Under the pieces are notes generated by a model. That model saw only the letters and a list, made by a program, of their open reading frames with translations. It did no database searches and was not told where the DNA came from. Positions 44,569 through 55,400 of a stretch of 64,000 nt of DNA are shown here, in pieces. Every line of letters starts with the position of its first letter. Position 1 is the stretch's first letter. Source of the stretch: Halichoerus grypus (Eukaryota; Chordata; Mammalia; Carnivora; Phocidae); NCBI RefSeq assembly GCF_964656455.1, contig NC_135720.1:111798696-111862695 (forward strand), in the 5' to 3' direction. Both the position numbers and the translations under genes were made by a program.

Positions 44569-45612
44569 TCAGACCCCCACCAGACCCCATAGGCCTCCTG
44601 GGGCCCTTTCCTGGCGGGGCTGGATGCTCTCCAGCACCATATTGGCCCCGGCCACACCCCCAGGGTGCCTGGCTGCCACTGGCCTTCGGAAGAGATCCCT
44701 GAGCCCTGCCTGGAAGTGGCGGGAGAGGTAGAAGCAGAGGTTGAGGCTGATGGCACAATTGGAGTAGGACAGGATGGTACAGAGGCTGGATGCCACGAAA
44801 GCCACCAGCATGGCAGGGAGGCCACCCACGGCTGCCACATAGCCCAGCATGCAGCAGGGCCCCCACATCAGCACAAAGACCACCAGCACCACAAGGATGA
44901 GCCCTGTGTTCTCCTGGTGCTCCTGGATGCTCTCCCCCCTGGGGCCACGAGGCTGTGTCCACATGAGCCAGCCCGCGTGGCTGAAAGAGCAGCCCAGCCC
45001 GCACATACAAGGCAGGAAGGCCAGGCTCCCAGCAGGGGGAAGTAGCAGGAGGTCTGGGCAGGGCTTGGACGCAGGCCCCGACTCCAGCTGCCCCCTCCTG
45101 CACCACCACACTTTGGAACAGCCAGGTGGGCAACGACATGGCGAGTCCAAGGACCCACATGGCCCCACAGAGCAGCAGGCGGGTGCCCCGGCCAGCCGGG
45201 AGGGCCACATCAGCTGGGCCACCGCCACGTGGTGCAGAAAAGCCGTGGCCACCATGCTGTAGAAGGTGCAGAACGTGGTGGCGCTGTTGGTGGCCCGGCT
45301 GGTGATGCAGATGACAGGGCCCAGCCACCAGTCGGGCCGCAGGAAGCTCAGCGGCAGCACGGGTACCACGCAGGCCAGGAAGAGCAGGTCGGACAGCGCG
45401 ATGTTCACCATGAGGCTGGTGGTCAGGGCGCGAAGTGGACTGAGCTCAGTGGCCTGAGCTCGGGGCCGCCAGCAGCACATCAGCCCGTTGGCCCGCAGCC
45501 CCGCCAGCAGGATGAGGCCGCAGAGCCGGCGAAGAGCCGTCGGGGTCGTTGCTCGGGTGCGGCTGTGAGCCCGGCGGCGGTGAACGTGCCTTGGGCTCCG
45601 CCCCCGCTCCAT
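44569..45612 (-). pseudogene. Class A peptide-type GPCR relic (two reading-frame changes)
   Basis: From the ATG at 45612, one frame gives TM1 (LCGLILLAGLRANGLMCC, with Asn1.50), TM2 (MVNIALSDLLFLACVVPVLP, with Asp2.50), the ECL1 Trp and a TM3 with Cys3.25 (LGPVICI). TM4 (RLLLCGAMWVLGLAMSLPTW and LFQSVVVQ) lies in another frame at about 45095-45195. The first frame returns for a possible TM5, TM6 with the WGP motif (LVVFVLMWGPCCMLGYV), TM7 (LCTILSYSNCAISLNLCFYL) and helix 8 (SRHFQAGLRDLF), stopping at 44569. DRY is LHH and the NPxxY Pro and Tyr are lost. The SYSN and WGP features resemble kisspeptin and galanin receptors; exact identity is unknown. Two compensating frame changes and two lost signature motifs favour a pseudogene, but sequencing error or an atypical receptor cannot be ruled out. 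It sits between the 3' ends of CPNE5 and RAB44. Confidence 0.68.
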
Positions 45613-46015
45613 GCTCCCGCTCCGGACACACAAGGACAGTGTGGAAACCAGCCCGAGGGCCACCTTCCTCTTTCCGTGGAGAGCCCCCCTCCTTTCACAG
45701 CCCCCTGCGTCCAGTGGGGGCCCTTGCTGGGAGTCAGTCACGTGACACCTCACAACAACCCGACAGGACGGCCTCGGTCAGCGCCCCAGGTTCGAATCCC
45801 GACTAGGCTACTTCGGAGCTCCGTGACTTTGGGAAAGTTACCCAGCTTCCCCACCTCAGTTTCCTCAACTGTGAAGAAGGAAGGAAATAAAATAAAACAG
45901 ATGTCAACATAACTGCTACAAAAGGGTGTGGTGCAGGTAATTTTCATTTTCCTCTTTGTAATTTATTTCTACAATTTCTGCAGGGAGAAGAAATTGAATT
46001 TGGGGTGTGTGTGTG

Positions 46016-46195
46016 TATTTTTTAGATTAATTTATTATTTATTTATTTAGAGAGTTGGGGGAGGGGCAGAGGGAGAGAAGCAGACTCCCTGCTGAGTGCA
46101 GAGCCCGATGTGGGCTTGATCTCAAGACTCGGAGATCGTGACCTGAGCCGAAATCCAGAGTCGGATGCTCAACCGACTGAGCCACCCAGGTGCCC
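46016..46195 (-). mobile_element. SINEC abutting an (AT)n tract
   Basis: Reverse-orientation element with tail attaatttattatttattt and head gccacccaggtgccc. It borders the (AT)n run at 46197; the target duplication cannot be told from the microsatellite. Confidence 0.88.
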
Positions 46196-46196
<1 letters not shown>

Positions 46197-46232
<36 letters not shown>

Positions 46233-46262
46233 TTTTTATATATATATATATATATATATGTA
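46197..46262. repeat. Two-part (AT)n microsatellite
   Basis: Two (AT)n runs, each ending atatgtattttttt, separated by gtatttttt. The end of the first is duplicated by the second, which points to an internal tandem duplication. Confidence 0.95.
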
Positions 46263-46839
46263 TTTTTTTTTTTAAACAAAACCTTGCCTGCCTATGAAAC
46301 AGGCAGATATTAATTTGAGGTTCAGCAAGAAGATGGATATGCAGGGGCTTTGAGAAGGCATGAAGCCCCTGTCAGGGGTTCCCAAGCTTGTCTGCACAGT
46401 GGGATCACCTGGGGAGTTTCAAAAATACTAATCCACAGGTCCCACCCTAGGGACGGGATTTAGCTGGTCTGGGCTTTGGGATTTTCGAAAGATCCCAGAG
46501 GACTCTCCAGGGCAGAGCAGCTTGCCCTCTTCGGCTGTGCTGTGCTGGTTAGCTGGCAGGGGCTGGGGGAAGAGCCGCACCCCAGCTTCCTCCTCACCCT
46601 CACTCCATCCTACATGCTGAGGACATGGGGAGCCCCCGATTGAGAGGGGTCAGGCTGAGAAATGGGGTCTAGACATCCCCGAGTCAGCCCAGGGGCCAGT
46701 ATCTCCACCTGCCACCCCACAGACCAGGCCAGAATCCCTAGCTTTCTTGGGACGAGACTTGCCCATTAACTCAATAAATAAATATTTATATAAATATTTA
46801 CCTTCCTATAAGAAGCCCCCTAACTTCGTGGTGAAGCTT

Positions 46840-47070
46840 GTGGCTGCTGGGGCCTGGGTTCAAAGCCCCGCTGTACCACTTTCTAGCTGCGTTGACTGGA
46901 CAAGCTACTTAACCTCTGTGCCTCATTTTCCTCATCTGTAAAGTGGGGATAAGCAAGCCCCATCTCCTAGGGTTGATGTGAGGATTAAATGGGGTAGGAC
47001 AAGTTAGGTGCTCAGAATAGTGCCTGGCACGAAGTAGGTGCTTTATAAATGTGGGCTGTTAGGTCCTGCC
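46840..47070 (+). repeat. MIR SINE (plus)
   Basis: Near full-length MIR: ggcctgggttcaaagccccg, cttaacctctgtgcctcatt, ctcatctgtaaagtggggat, then gtgcctggcacgaagtaggt. Confidence 0.88.
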
Positions 47071-47774
47071 CACCCTCAGCTCCAAAAAGCTCTCTCCCCT
47101 AACGCCTCTGTCCAGGCTCCATTTTGTCCCCCTGCCCTCCCCTTCTCACTCCACATCCTGAGCCCCATCAGCCCAGTCCGGCCTTCCTTTTCTTAATCAG
47201 CCTCAAGCTAAGGTGTGACCAGAGCCCCCTTGGCAGACATGCCCTGAGAACTCACCACTCGCCTGGAAGTTCACTCTGAAATCTACCTTGGGTCCCTCCT
47301 GCTGCTCTCACGTGCATCGTGCTGCTCTGAGGTTCCTGGGCCCTGCTTGCTGACTTGGGGGCCTCTGACACCAAGCAGGGCTGGCCGCCCCTCCACAGCT
47401 CTGCTCTGCGCAGAAGCTGGATCTTGCCAGAGAAAGCTAAGAGATGGTTCCGGACAGGTGTGCGGTCCCTTCTCACACCCCACCTCTAGGGAACCTGAGC
47501 CGGCTGCCCACAGCTGGGGCAGAGCTGAGATGGGAGGGGCAGGCCCGGGGGATCCCTTCAGGTTCCCCGAAGGACATGGAGGGCTCTATCCACTCTACTG
47601 GCTCCCCCAGGAATCACACCCTGCTTACCTGCCTCATTAACTCGCTGGCCTACAGGGCAGAGATGTCGGGGCCTACCAGGTTCCCAGACCCCAGAGAGAG
47701 CCATTAGCAACAGCAGGACCGGCCCCCCCCACCCCCGCCTGTGGCCAGGCATCACTCACTCCAGCCCACCTCTC

Positions 47775-47798
47775 CCTGTCTGTCTGTCTGTCTGTCTT
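47775..47798. repeat. (CTGT)n patch
   Basis: Five to six units of ctgt; short tetranucleotide repeat. Confidence 0.9.
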
Positions 47799-49311
47799 AG
47801 AACCTACTACAGCCTAGAAACTGCTCAGAGCAAGGGGAGGCTTGTGGGCTGACAGAGAGGATCCAGGAAGGGAGAAGGTAAGAAAGAATCCGTGAGGGAG
47901 GCCAGTAAGAGAACTAGCTGATCACGAAATCATCCTGCATATTGACCAGAGGCTGAATGGGGCCCATTAGGGCATCTGATCCAACCTCAGGCTTCTGACG
48001 CCTGAATCTTTTCTACCTTGCCTCTTGGCAAAGTGTCACCCGACTTCCCCTTGTATGCCGCTAACGACAAAGAGCTCACTGCTGCAGAGGCGTCCCTTTC
48101 AGAACTGAGCAGGGGGGTAGGGGCAAAGACTGGAGACTGATTAAGCCAGTCGGAAGGCTCTGTCTTCTACTTCCTGCCCTCTCTCTCTCCTGCAGTCTCT
48201 CGCTCTGTACCTCTTTCTCTCGAACTGTCTCTGCTTGTCTGTGAAACTGGGGTTTCCTCTGATTCCCCAGTACTGAGTGATTACTTGTCAGAGTCCTGCA
48301 CGCACCGGGCTGCAGGACGTGGCGAGCATCATTGCGGTTAACAGTAGGATGACAGGGACAATAGTTGCAGCAAACGTACATGACAGAAGACAGTCCAACA
48401 ATGAGGGGCCATCTCTCAAAGCAGCCTCCTTAAGGGCACTGAGGACCCCAGCCCGGCTTATAATGGGCAGCCACCTTCCGGGAGGCGAATGGTAGGCAGT
48501 TCTGGGAACTCCAACCAAAGCTCCAAAGGGGAGCCCACGAGTGATCTGAATCTAGTTTCTCCGCTGCTCCGCAGGCCCCCCCAACCACCCCCCAGCCACA
48601 CCTCAGGGCAGAGGGCTGCACCAGGCAACATCACGACATTAGAGCAGGGTCTTGGGGAAAGGGAGTGGGGTCGGGGCTCAGGGAGACAGGGGTAATAGGG
48701 CCTATCAGGGGCCATCGAAACACTGCTCTTCCTCAGGAATCGGATTCTGCTCGCAAACAGGTGGTGAGTGAGACAAGGTTCACAAGCTTCGCAGGCACGG
48801 AACAGTGGGACTGCTTTAATAAAGCATCTCATAATGAACAGGTTGCAGCACTTGGTAATCAGCCCCAAAGCAAGCTCCTCGGAAAGTTTCTTTCCCTCCC
48901 CGTGACGCTTAGTTATATTTCGCATTATGTAAGGAATACCCAGGTGTTGCAGAAGATCTAGAAATACAAATACATATAAAAAGGGCAATAACACCCCCAC
49001 ACATTCACCCTATGATTTTACCCCACAGAGATGTGTGGCCAATAATATGGTGTGTTTTCCTTAATTCATTTTTGACTTTTTCTTTCTTTTGAAAGTTTTA
49101 ACCACCACCACCACTACCCACCACCCCCTCAAATCCTTCAGCGTGCAAAGGGCAGCCTTAGCACAGCCCCTGCCCTGGGATCCAAGTCCTGACCTGAGGG
49201 GGATTGTCCTGAACTTCCAAGCTGGCCATCTCTGTCATGGCTGCATCCTGGCAAGGTGGGACAGGAAACCCCAGGGGTGGCTGTCCCCCCACCCCTGGCT
49301 GGGCTGGAGGG

Positions 49312-49402
49312 TCAGAAGCAGCATTCAGTTCTCTTCTGTGGCCTCTTGGGGGTCACCTCCACCACTGAGTCCTTCAGGCGGTCCTCCTGCATCTTGAGGG
49401 CC
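49312..49402 (-). CDS. RAB44: RAB44 last coding exon with C-terminal cysteines
   Basis: Encodes [20 protein letters not shown] and PQKRTECCF followed by TGA at 49314-49312, after the acceptor catacag. The paired cysteines near a basic stretch look like a geranylgeranylation site, although CCX is an uncommon form. No AATAAA follows closely on the minus strand; an ATTAAA at 48820-48815 is the nearest candidate polyadenylation signal. Confidence 0.88.
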
Positions 49403-52400
49403 CTGTATGATGACACCAGACATCAGTCCTCTGTCTCCCCTTCCAAGGGCAGCAGGGAGGGGCCCGTGGGTGCAGCTGTGGGGCTGGGGGATTGCGCCCC
49501 CCGAGCTTCCTCTCTTCCCACTTCCCCTGCCCTTGCGCTGCATCCCACACAGCACCCGAGAAATGGGGCCACAGAGACTTTGGTCTTCTGTCTCTTTCCT
49601 AGCGTTTTTTCCAGCCTCCTGTGCGCCAGACACGGTGCAAGGGACTCTGAATAGGACAACGAAGCCGGCATGTCCTTGCCTCGAGAGATGAGGAGCCAGA
49701 GAGAGAAGGGGCCGTCAGAACCCAGGAATGAGGAAGCACACAGAGGGACGTGTCCTCGAAGGTCGTCGAAGGAGGAAGGAGGCAGCGTCAGAGCTGAGAC
49801 CAAGCAGTGGAGAAGGGTCCGCTAGCAGCAAAGGGGGGGTGCGTTCCCGGCAGAGGGCAAAGGCTCAGTGAGAGACAGAGAGCTTGGGGGCTGCGGAAGT
49901 AAAAGAAGCTCATTCATTCATTCACTCATGATATATTTACTGAGTGCGGACCACTGCGCCGCCGAATCACAAAGCCTAAAGACTGGCCAGAAAGAAGCCT
50001 CGAGGCTACAGGGGTTCAGGGCCCTGGGGGCCTGGAAGCCACATTCAGGAACTTGGGCTTTTGTCCTGAAGCAAAGGGAAGCTGTTGAGCAGTTGTCCAT
50101 CAGAGGACATCACGGCGTGACCAGGTGAGCAGTTTCGCAGACTCGCCCTGGCTGCTTTGTCGCAGAAGGGGCTTCCAGGTCATCTGGCCTAGGACCCCTT
50201 CCACCTTACTCATTTCCTTCATTCACTGGGCTCCCGGTATGTGCCAGGCCCTGGGTGTGCCGGGAGGGGGCTGGACAAAACAGACCCGGCCTTGCCCTCC
50301 TGGAGCCACAGCCTCAGGCAGGAGGCAGCCCCCAACTGGGAGCCGGACAGATGCACGCATAATTACAGTTTGTCCAGAAGGGCTTTGAAGGACACAAGCA
50401 GGGGACAGGGATCCAGAAGAGTGGTGGGACGGAGAGTGGTCAGGAACGGCCCCTCTGAGGGGCTGAAGCTGAGAGAGTGAGTGCACATGTGTGTGCGTGG
50501 GGACCGGACCTCCAAGATGAAGGCCATTTCCAGGCGTTTGGATGTTATTCTAAATCTAGTGGAAGTTGGGGCACCTGCCTGGCTCAGTTGGAAGGGCATG
50601 CGACTCGTGATCTCGGAGTCATGAGTGGGAGCCCCACATTGGGTGTAGAAATTACTTAAGTAAATAAAGAAAAATAAAAAGTTGAAAAAAAAAAAACATC
50701 TAGTGGAAGTGACTAGAAGGTGGAGAGCAGGAAGGTGACCCTCTGTCTCACTGCACTGCGCAGATGAGAAAGCAGGCTGAGGCTGAGAGAGCGCGCGAGC
50801 CTTTCAGGAGGCCATACGGTCAGCGGGACTGGTAGAACTGGACTCAGACTCTTCGCACAGTGCTCTCTCTCCTTCTCTCTGTGGCTTCACGGTGCTTCCT
50901 CAGAGCGGGCCTTCCCTTCCCACAGGAGGGCTCTGGAGGCTGCCCAGGGGACTCTGGGTGGGGGGCAGCGGGCGGCACTCACCGGGCCAGGTTCACCACG
51001 GGCTCCAGGATGTTGTGACCCAGGGCAGCGCTGCACTCTCCAAAGGAGACCCCCAGCTCCTGCAGGCAGACAGGGGTGTGGGGGCCCTGGGAGAGCCCTC
51101 TGAGCGCCCCGGCCAGCCCTGGTGGTCTAGCCAGCAGACAGAGCCCCACCCAGTGCGCCCCTGGGCCAACCCCGACGGGGGAGGGGGGGGAGGGGAGGCA
51201 GCCCTGCCCCCTACCCCCCCCCCCGCGCCCCCTCCCCGCGCTGGCCACCGGTCAAAGATGCCACCCCGGCGACTTTCCACAGCCCTCGCTGGGAGTGATG
51301 GTGGGAAGCCTGTGTCCCAACTTGGAGAAACGTCCCTTGGGGACATTTTAAACTGTTAGTTACGCTTTTTTGACTTCAAAAAAATCAAAAAAATTCAGCT
51401 GGGGAGGGGCTGGAATATTGGAAAATACAGTATTCAAGAAGTGTAAGAGCAAAATATAAACCCCTCCTGTTAGCGTTTGATATATATTTCCATTCTGTTT
51501 TACGGAACCCTTTTCCTGGAGGCGAGTGGGCTCCACATCATCGCGCTGTGGGATTAAACCCCCGGAACCGGCTGCCCAGGCAGGCCCCGTGGCGTATGGG
51601 CAACCTCGCAGGGTTCAACCCAACCTAAACCCCGGCTTGCAGCTGCTCTTCTGAGTCCACATTTCATTGTGAGCATTTCCTCCACGCCCTCAGACATTTT
51701 TCCGGGACAGGATTCTTAATGGCAAATGCCAGCCTCTCACATGAACCTCCACAACTTAACCACCAACTGCTGCCAAATGTTTGTTCTTATAAATAATGCT
51801 GTGAAGAACATCCTCATATAAACATGCTTGATTATACACTATACGCGGGTATCCATTATGCTATTCTCTTAGGGATTGTTATTTCTGATTCTTTCCTTAG
51901 GATAAATTGCTAGAGGAGGAATTACTATGTCAAAGAGATGAGCCACTACATTTAACCGGGAAAAAAAAACCCGCCAACCAGGAGCCACAATGATGACCTC
52001 ATGATTCTGAGAAAGGAGAGGAGAAGGGGAAAGAAATACAAGATGGAAATGCCGAGAGGGGCTGTGGCAGAGGTGGGGTAAGGGCTGGGTTCTTTTTTCC
52101 TTCCTTATTATTCCCCAGAGTTTCTGGAATGTGGTCAACTTCTATTCATAAATAAATAGTATCCACTGTCTGCTGGTGGGGCTTTTGATGCAATCTTGCC
52201 AGGGAAGAATTTGGGTCCTAAGATAGAATAAATTAGAAGGAATGTTCTGTTAATTAGAGACTGGAGAGAAAATTCAGATTTGATTGGGAATTTTAAGTGA
52301 AGCTTTTAAAACATTTTTTTTTTTTTTTTACTCTGAAGATATTTTTATATAGGTCAGAATGTTGTGTGGGGATCTGCTAATTCAACGTGAGGGTCAATGT

Positions 52401-55400
52401 CATGCCCGCCGAGACAGCCTTATGTTTGGGTCTAAGAACAGGGTGGGTGGGAGGCGGAGGTGGCCAGGCTGCTGTCCACTCTGACCCGGGCTTTGGCAGC
52501 GCAGGGGCAGGAACGGGCAGTGGGTCCTTCTCAGTTGCCCAGGCCAGGGGGACCTGTTCACTACCCTCTAGGGAGGGGTCTGTCCAGTCCAGGCTGGGTG
52601 GGGGGTTGATGTCCAGGTGCTCACCTGGGCCAGTTGCTGCCCAGCCTCGATGGGCACCTGCCGCTCCTCCTCACAGTCCATCTTGTTTCCCAGGAGAAGG
52701 ATGACCACCCCATCGGGCCCTGATTCCTGCGTATTGAACACATGCCCTCAGCTACACATGTTGAGGGCCTGCTCTGCTGTGCCAGGCCCTGGCTGGATTT
52801 GGCCCTGCCCTCCAGGAAGCTGACAGGGTACACACCCCCTCCACCGCCTTTCCATGTCACACTCACTCCACACCCTTCCCCCACCCATGACATCTTCCCT
52901 TCAATCTACAGTGAGTCTGCCCTTCCTTTCTGCCTGCAAACGTGTCACCCATTTTCCAAGGCCAGCCTCAAAGCTGCCTCCCCCAGGAAGCCTTCCAGGA
53001 TTGTTCCTGCCCATGCTCCTCTCTTCTTGCCTGTGCTGAACAGCCCAGTGCTTGATTACACAGGCTGGCTTGGCTCATTTCCTAATTGTTTCATGACGAT
53101 GACGACGACTAGCTTCTGTTTACTGAGTGCTTACTATGCACCCAGTGTTGTTCTAAAGGCAATTTTATCAGTTAATCCTAATAACTGTATGAGAGAAGTT
53201 GGAAAATTGAAGTTCAGAGAAGTTAAGTCACTTGTCCAAGATGACAGAGTTGGGGCAGGGTAGTTGGGATTCAAACCTAGGTCCTGTCAGACTCAGAGCC
53301 CAGCCTCCTTCATACATTACCTTATCTCACTGCTTTTGCTTCTCTTCAACTAGACTAGAAACCTCCAGAGAGAAGACAACATGTCTTTCTTCATACCTCT
53401 CTGCTGTGCACTAGCACATACTAGTACATACTGCAGAATTTCAGTATATATGTCTCAATTAAGTACATGGGGGAAAGAACTAGAGATGTGTGGACAGAGG
53501 AATTGTCACCTAGAGTGGTACGAGACTTGCATTATCCCCAGGCGTTAAGAAGACATCACCTAGCTGCTGTATACAGGAAAGAAATGTTCGGAGGATAAAG
53601 GAAGTAGTTTGTTTTGGAGGCTGTACTATGTGGTTGTGGTTTCTTCCTATGACTATGCTCCCAGCTCATCCAGCCACATGCCCTCAGTGGGTCACATCAC
53701 CCACATGTCTGTCGTGTCATTTGTAATCCTGGGAAAAAAGGGGGCATGGGCAGGATACAAGTTCCCTCTTGACTCCACAAACCGGGCCAACCCCAACAGC
53801 CATCTGCAGGTGGCTACGATGGCCGCTTACCTGGAGACAGTCCAGCCAGTAGCGCACGTGGGTGAAGCTCTCCTGGGACGTGATGTCGTACATGAGTACC
53901 ACTCCGTCAGCCTTGCGGAGCAGCTGCCGCGTCATGCTGTGGTACCTGCCCAGACAGTCTGCGTGAGGCTAGGCCTGGTGGGTGGACCCCTCGCCCTGGC
54001 CTCTCCAGGCCTCAGCTACTTCATGCACAGAGTGGGAGAATTAACTTTTCCTGCCTCAATTACTTCCTACAGAGTGTGCATACAGCAGTATGATTGTTGA
54101 ATACGTAACAGTTCTCATGGCTCGAGCTTCAAAAGGTACCAAAGAGTACCCAGTGAAAACTCTATCATGCTCCTCCCCTTTTCCCAGTTAATAAAATGTC
54201 TTGGGGGCATCTGGGTGGCTCAGTCGGTTAAGCGTCTGCCTTCGGCTCAGGTCATGATCCCGGGGTCCTGGGATCGAGCCCCGCATCGGGCTCCCTGCTC
54301 AGTGGGGAGCCTGCTTCTCCCTTGCCCATTTCCTCTGCCCCTCCCCGCTCATGCTCTCTCTTTCTAACAAACAAATAAATAAATAAAAAATCTTTTAGAA
54401 AATAACAAAACGTCTTGGAGATGTTTCCCCATTGGTGCACAGAGTCCACAGTCTTTTTTTGTGACTTCATAATATTCTACGGATTGTGCAGCTAGGCTCT
54501 GACTGACTCAGCTGGGCCACCTGGCCTCCTGGTCAGACCGTTCCCGGTGCTTCTCCATATGAACCATGCTGCTGTGGACATAAGCCGCTATTACAGTCAA
54601 GGATGAGTTTATCAGCAGAACGAATTTCTGGGAGTGGGGCCGCTCGGTCAAAGAAGAGGTACCCTTTAGATTTCGATCACTACTGCCTACCTGGAGAGTG
54701 GCGGGCCAGCGTTTTCGGAAGGACAGGAGATCAGGCAGCTGTGCCCTGGGGGCCATGTTGGGATGCTAGGCCAAGGGGCCCCCGGCTCTGCTGCCCCCTC
54801 AGTCAGCCCGCTGGAGCTTGGCTCCTCTCTGCCTCCCCGAACTCCTCAGTCCTTAGGGGGGTGGATGCCTTTTTGGCCCTTGGTTGCCTCTTGGCTATGT
54901 GGAGTCTTCAAGGTCAGGGCTGCCCTCCATCCCTCTGCGCCTCAGGCTTACCCCCCGGGGCCCTGATACCACGAACGGGGACAGTGCCCGTCACCTCTCC
55001 TGGCCAGCCGTGTCCCAGAGTTGCAGCACGAAGCATTTGTTGTCCACCAGCAGAGTTTTGACCCGAAAATCCACTCCTAGGACACACAGAGCGGGGTCAG
55101 GCCTGCTTCTAAGTTACCAACCAGGACTTCCAGCCCAAACCTGCGCCCAGGATATACCTGTCCCCGACAACAGCCCCTCTGGCTGCTGGGCTTCCTTCCC
55201 CTCAGCTCTCCAAATCCCATCCACACACAAGGGCCCACATCCTCCAACAGGCCTTTCCTGACCACCTAGCCCGTGGGGTTCACGGTCCCCGCTGCACTCC
55301 CACACCCTCGTGCTCAGTGCCGATTCAAGGCACCTTGCATTGTTTTGACCTCTGTGAACATAGCTGTCTTCCCAACTGTACAGCAATCGTTATTCCTCAG

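Larger units (their letters stand above)
45613..49311. other. Intergenic DNA / RAB44 3' flank
   Basis: Plus MIRs (45795-45900, 46840-47070), SINEC and (AT)n (46016-46262), MER20-like fossil (46370-46530), a (CTGT)n patch (47775-47798) and an old L1-like fragment (48940-49090). Part of 48795-49311 is probably RAB44 3' UTR. No other gene recognised. Confidence 0.65.

Noticed and set aside
44561..45328. Second long minus-strand frame as an independent gene
   Set aside because: Only its TM4-like part (about 45095-45195) makes sense, and that part belongs to the GPCR relic read in the other frame.
54205..54406. tRNA gene suggested by the tRNA-like head
   Set aside because: This is the tRNA-Lys-derived head of a SINEC with tail and target duplications; the cloverleaf is not complete.
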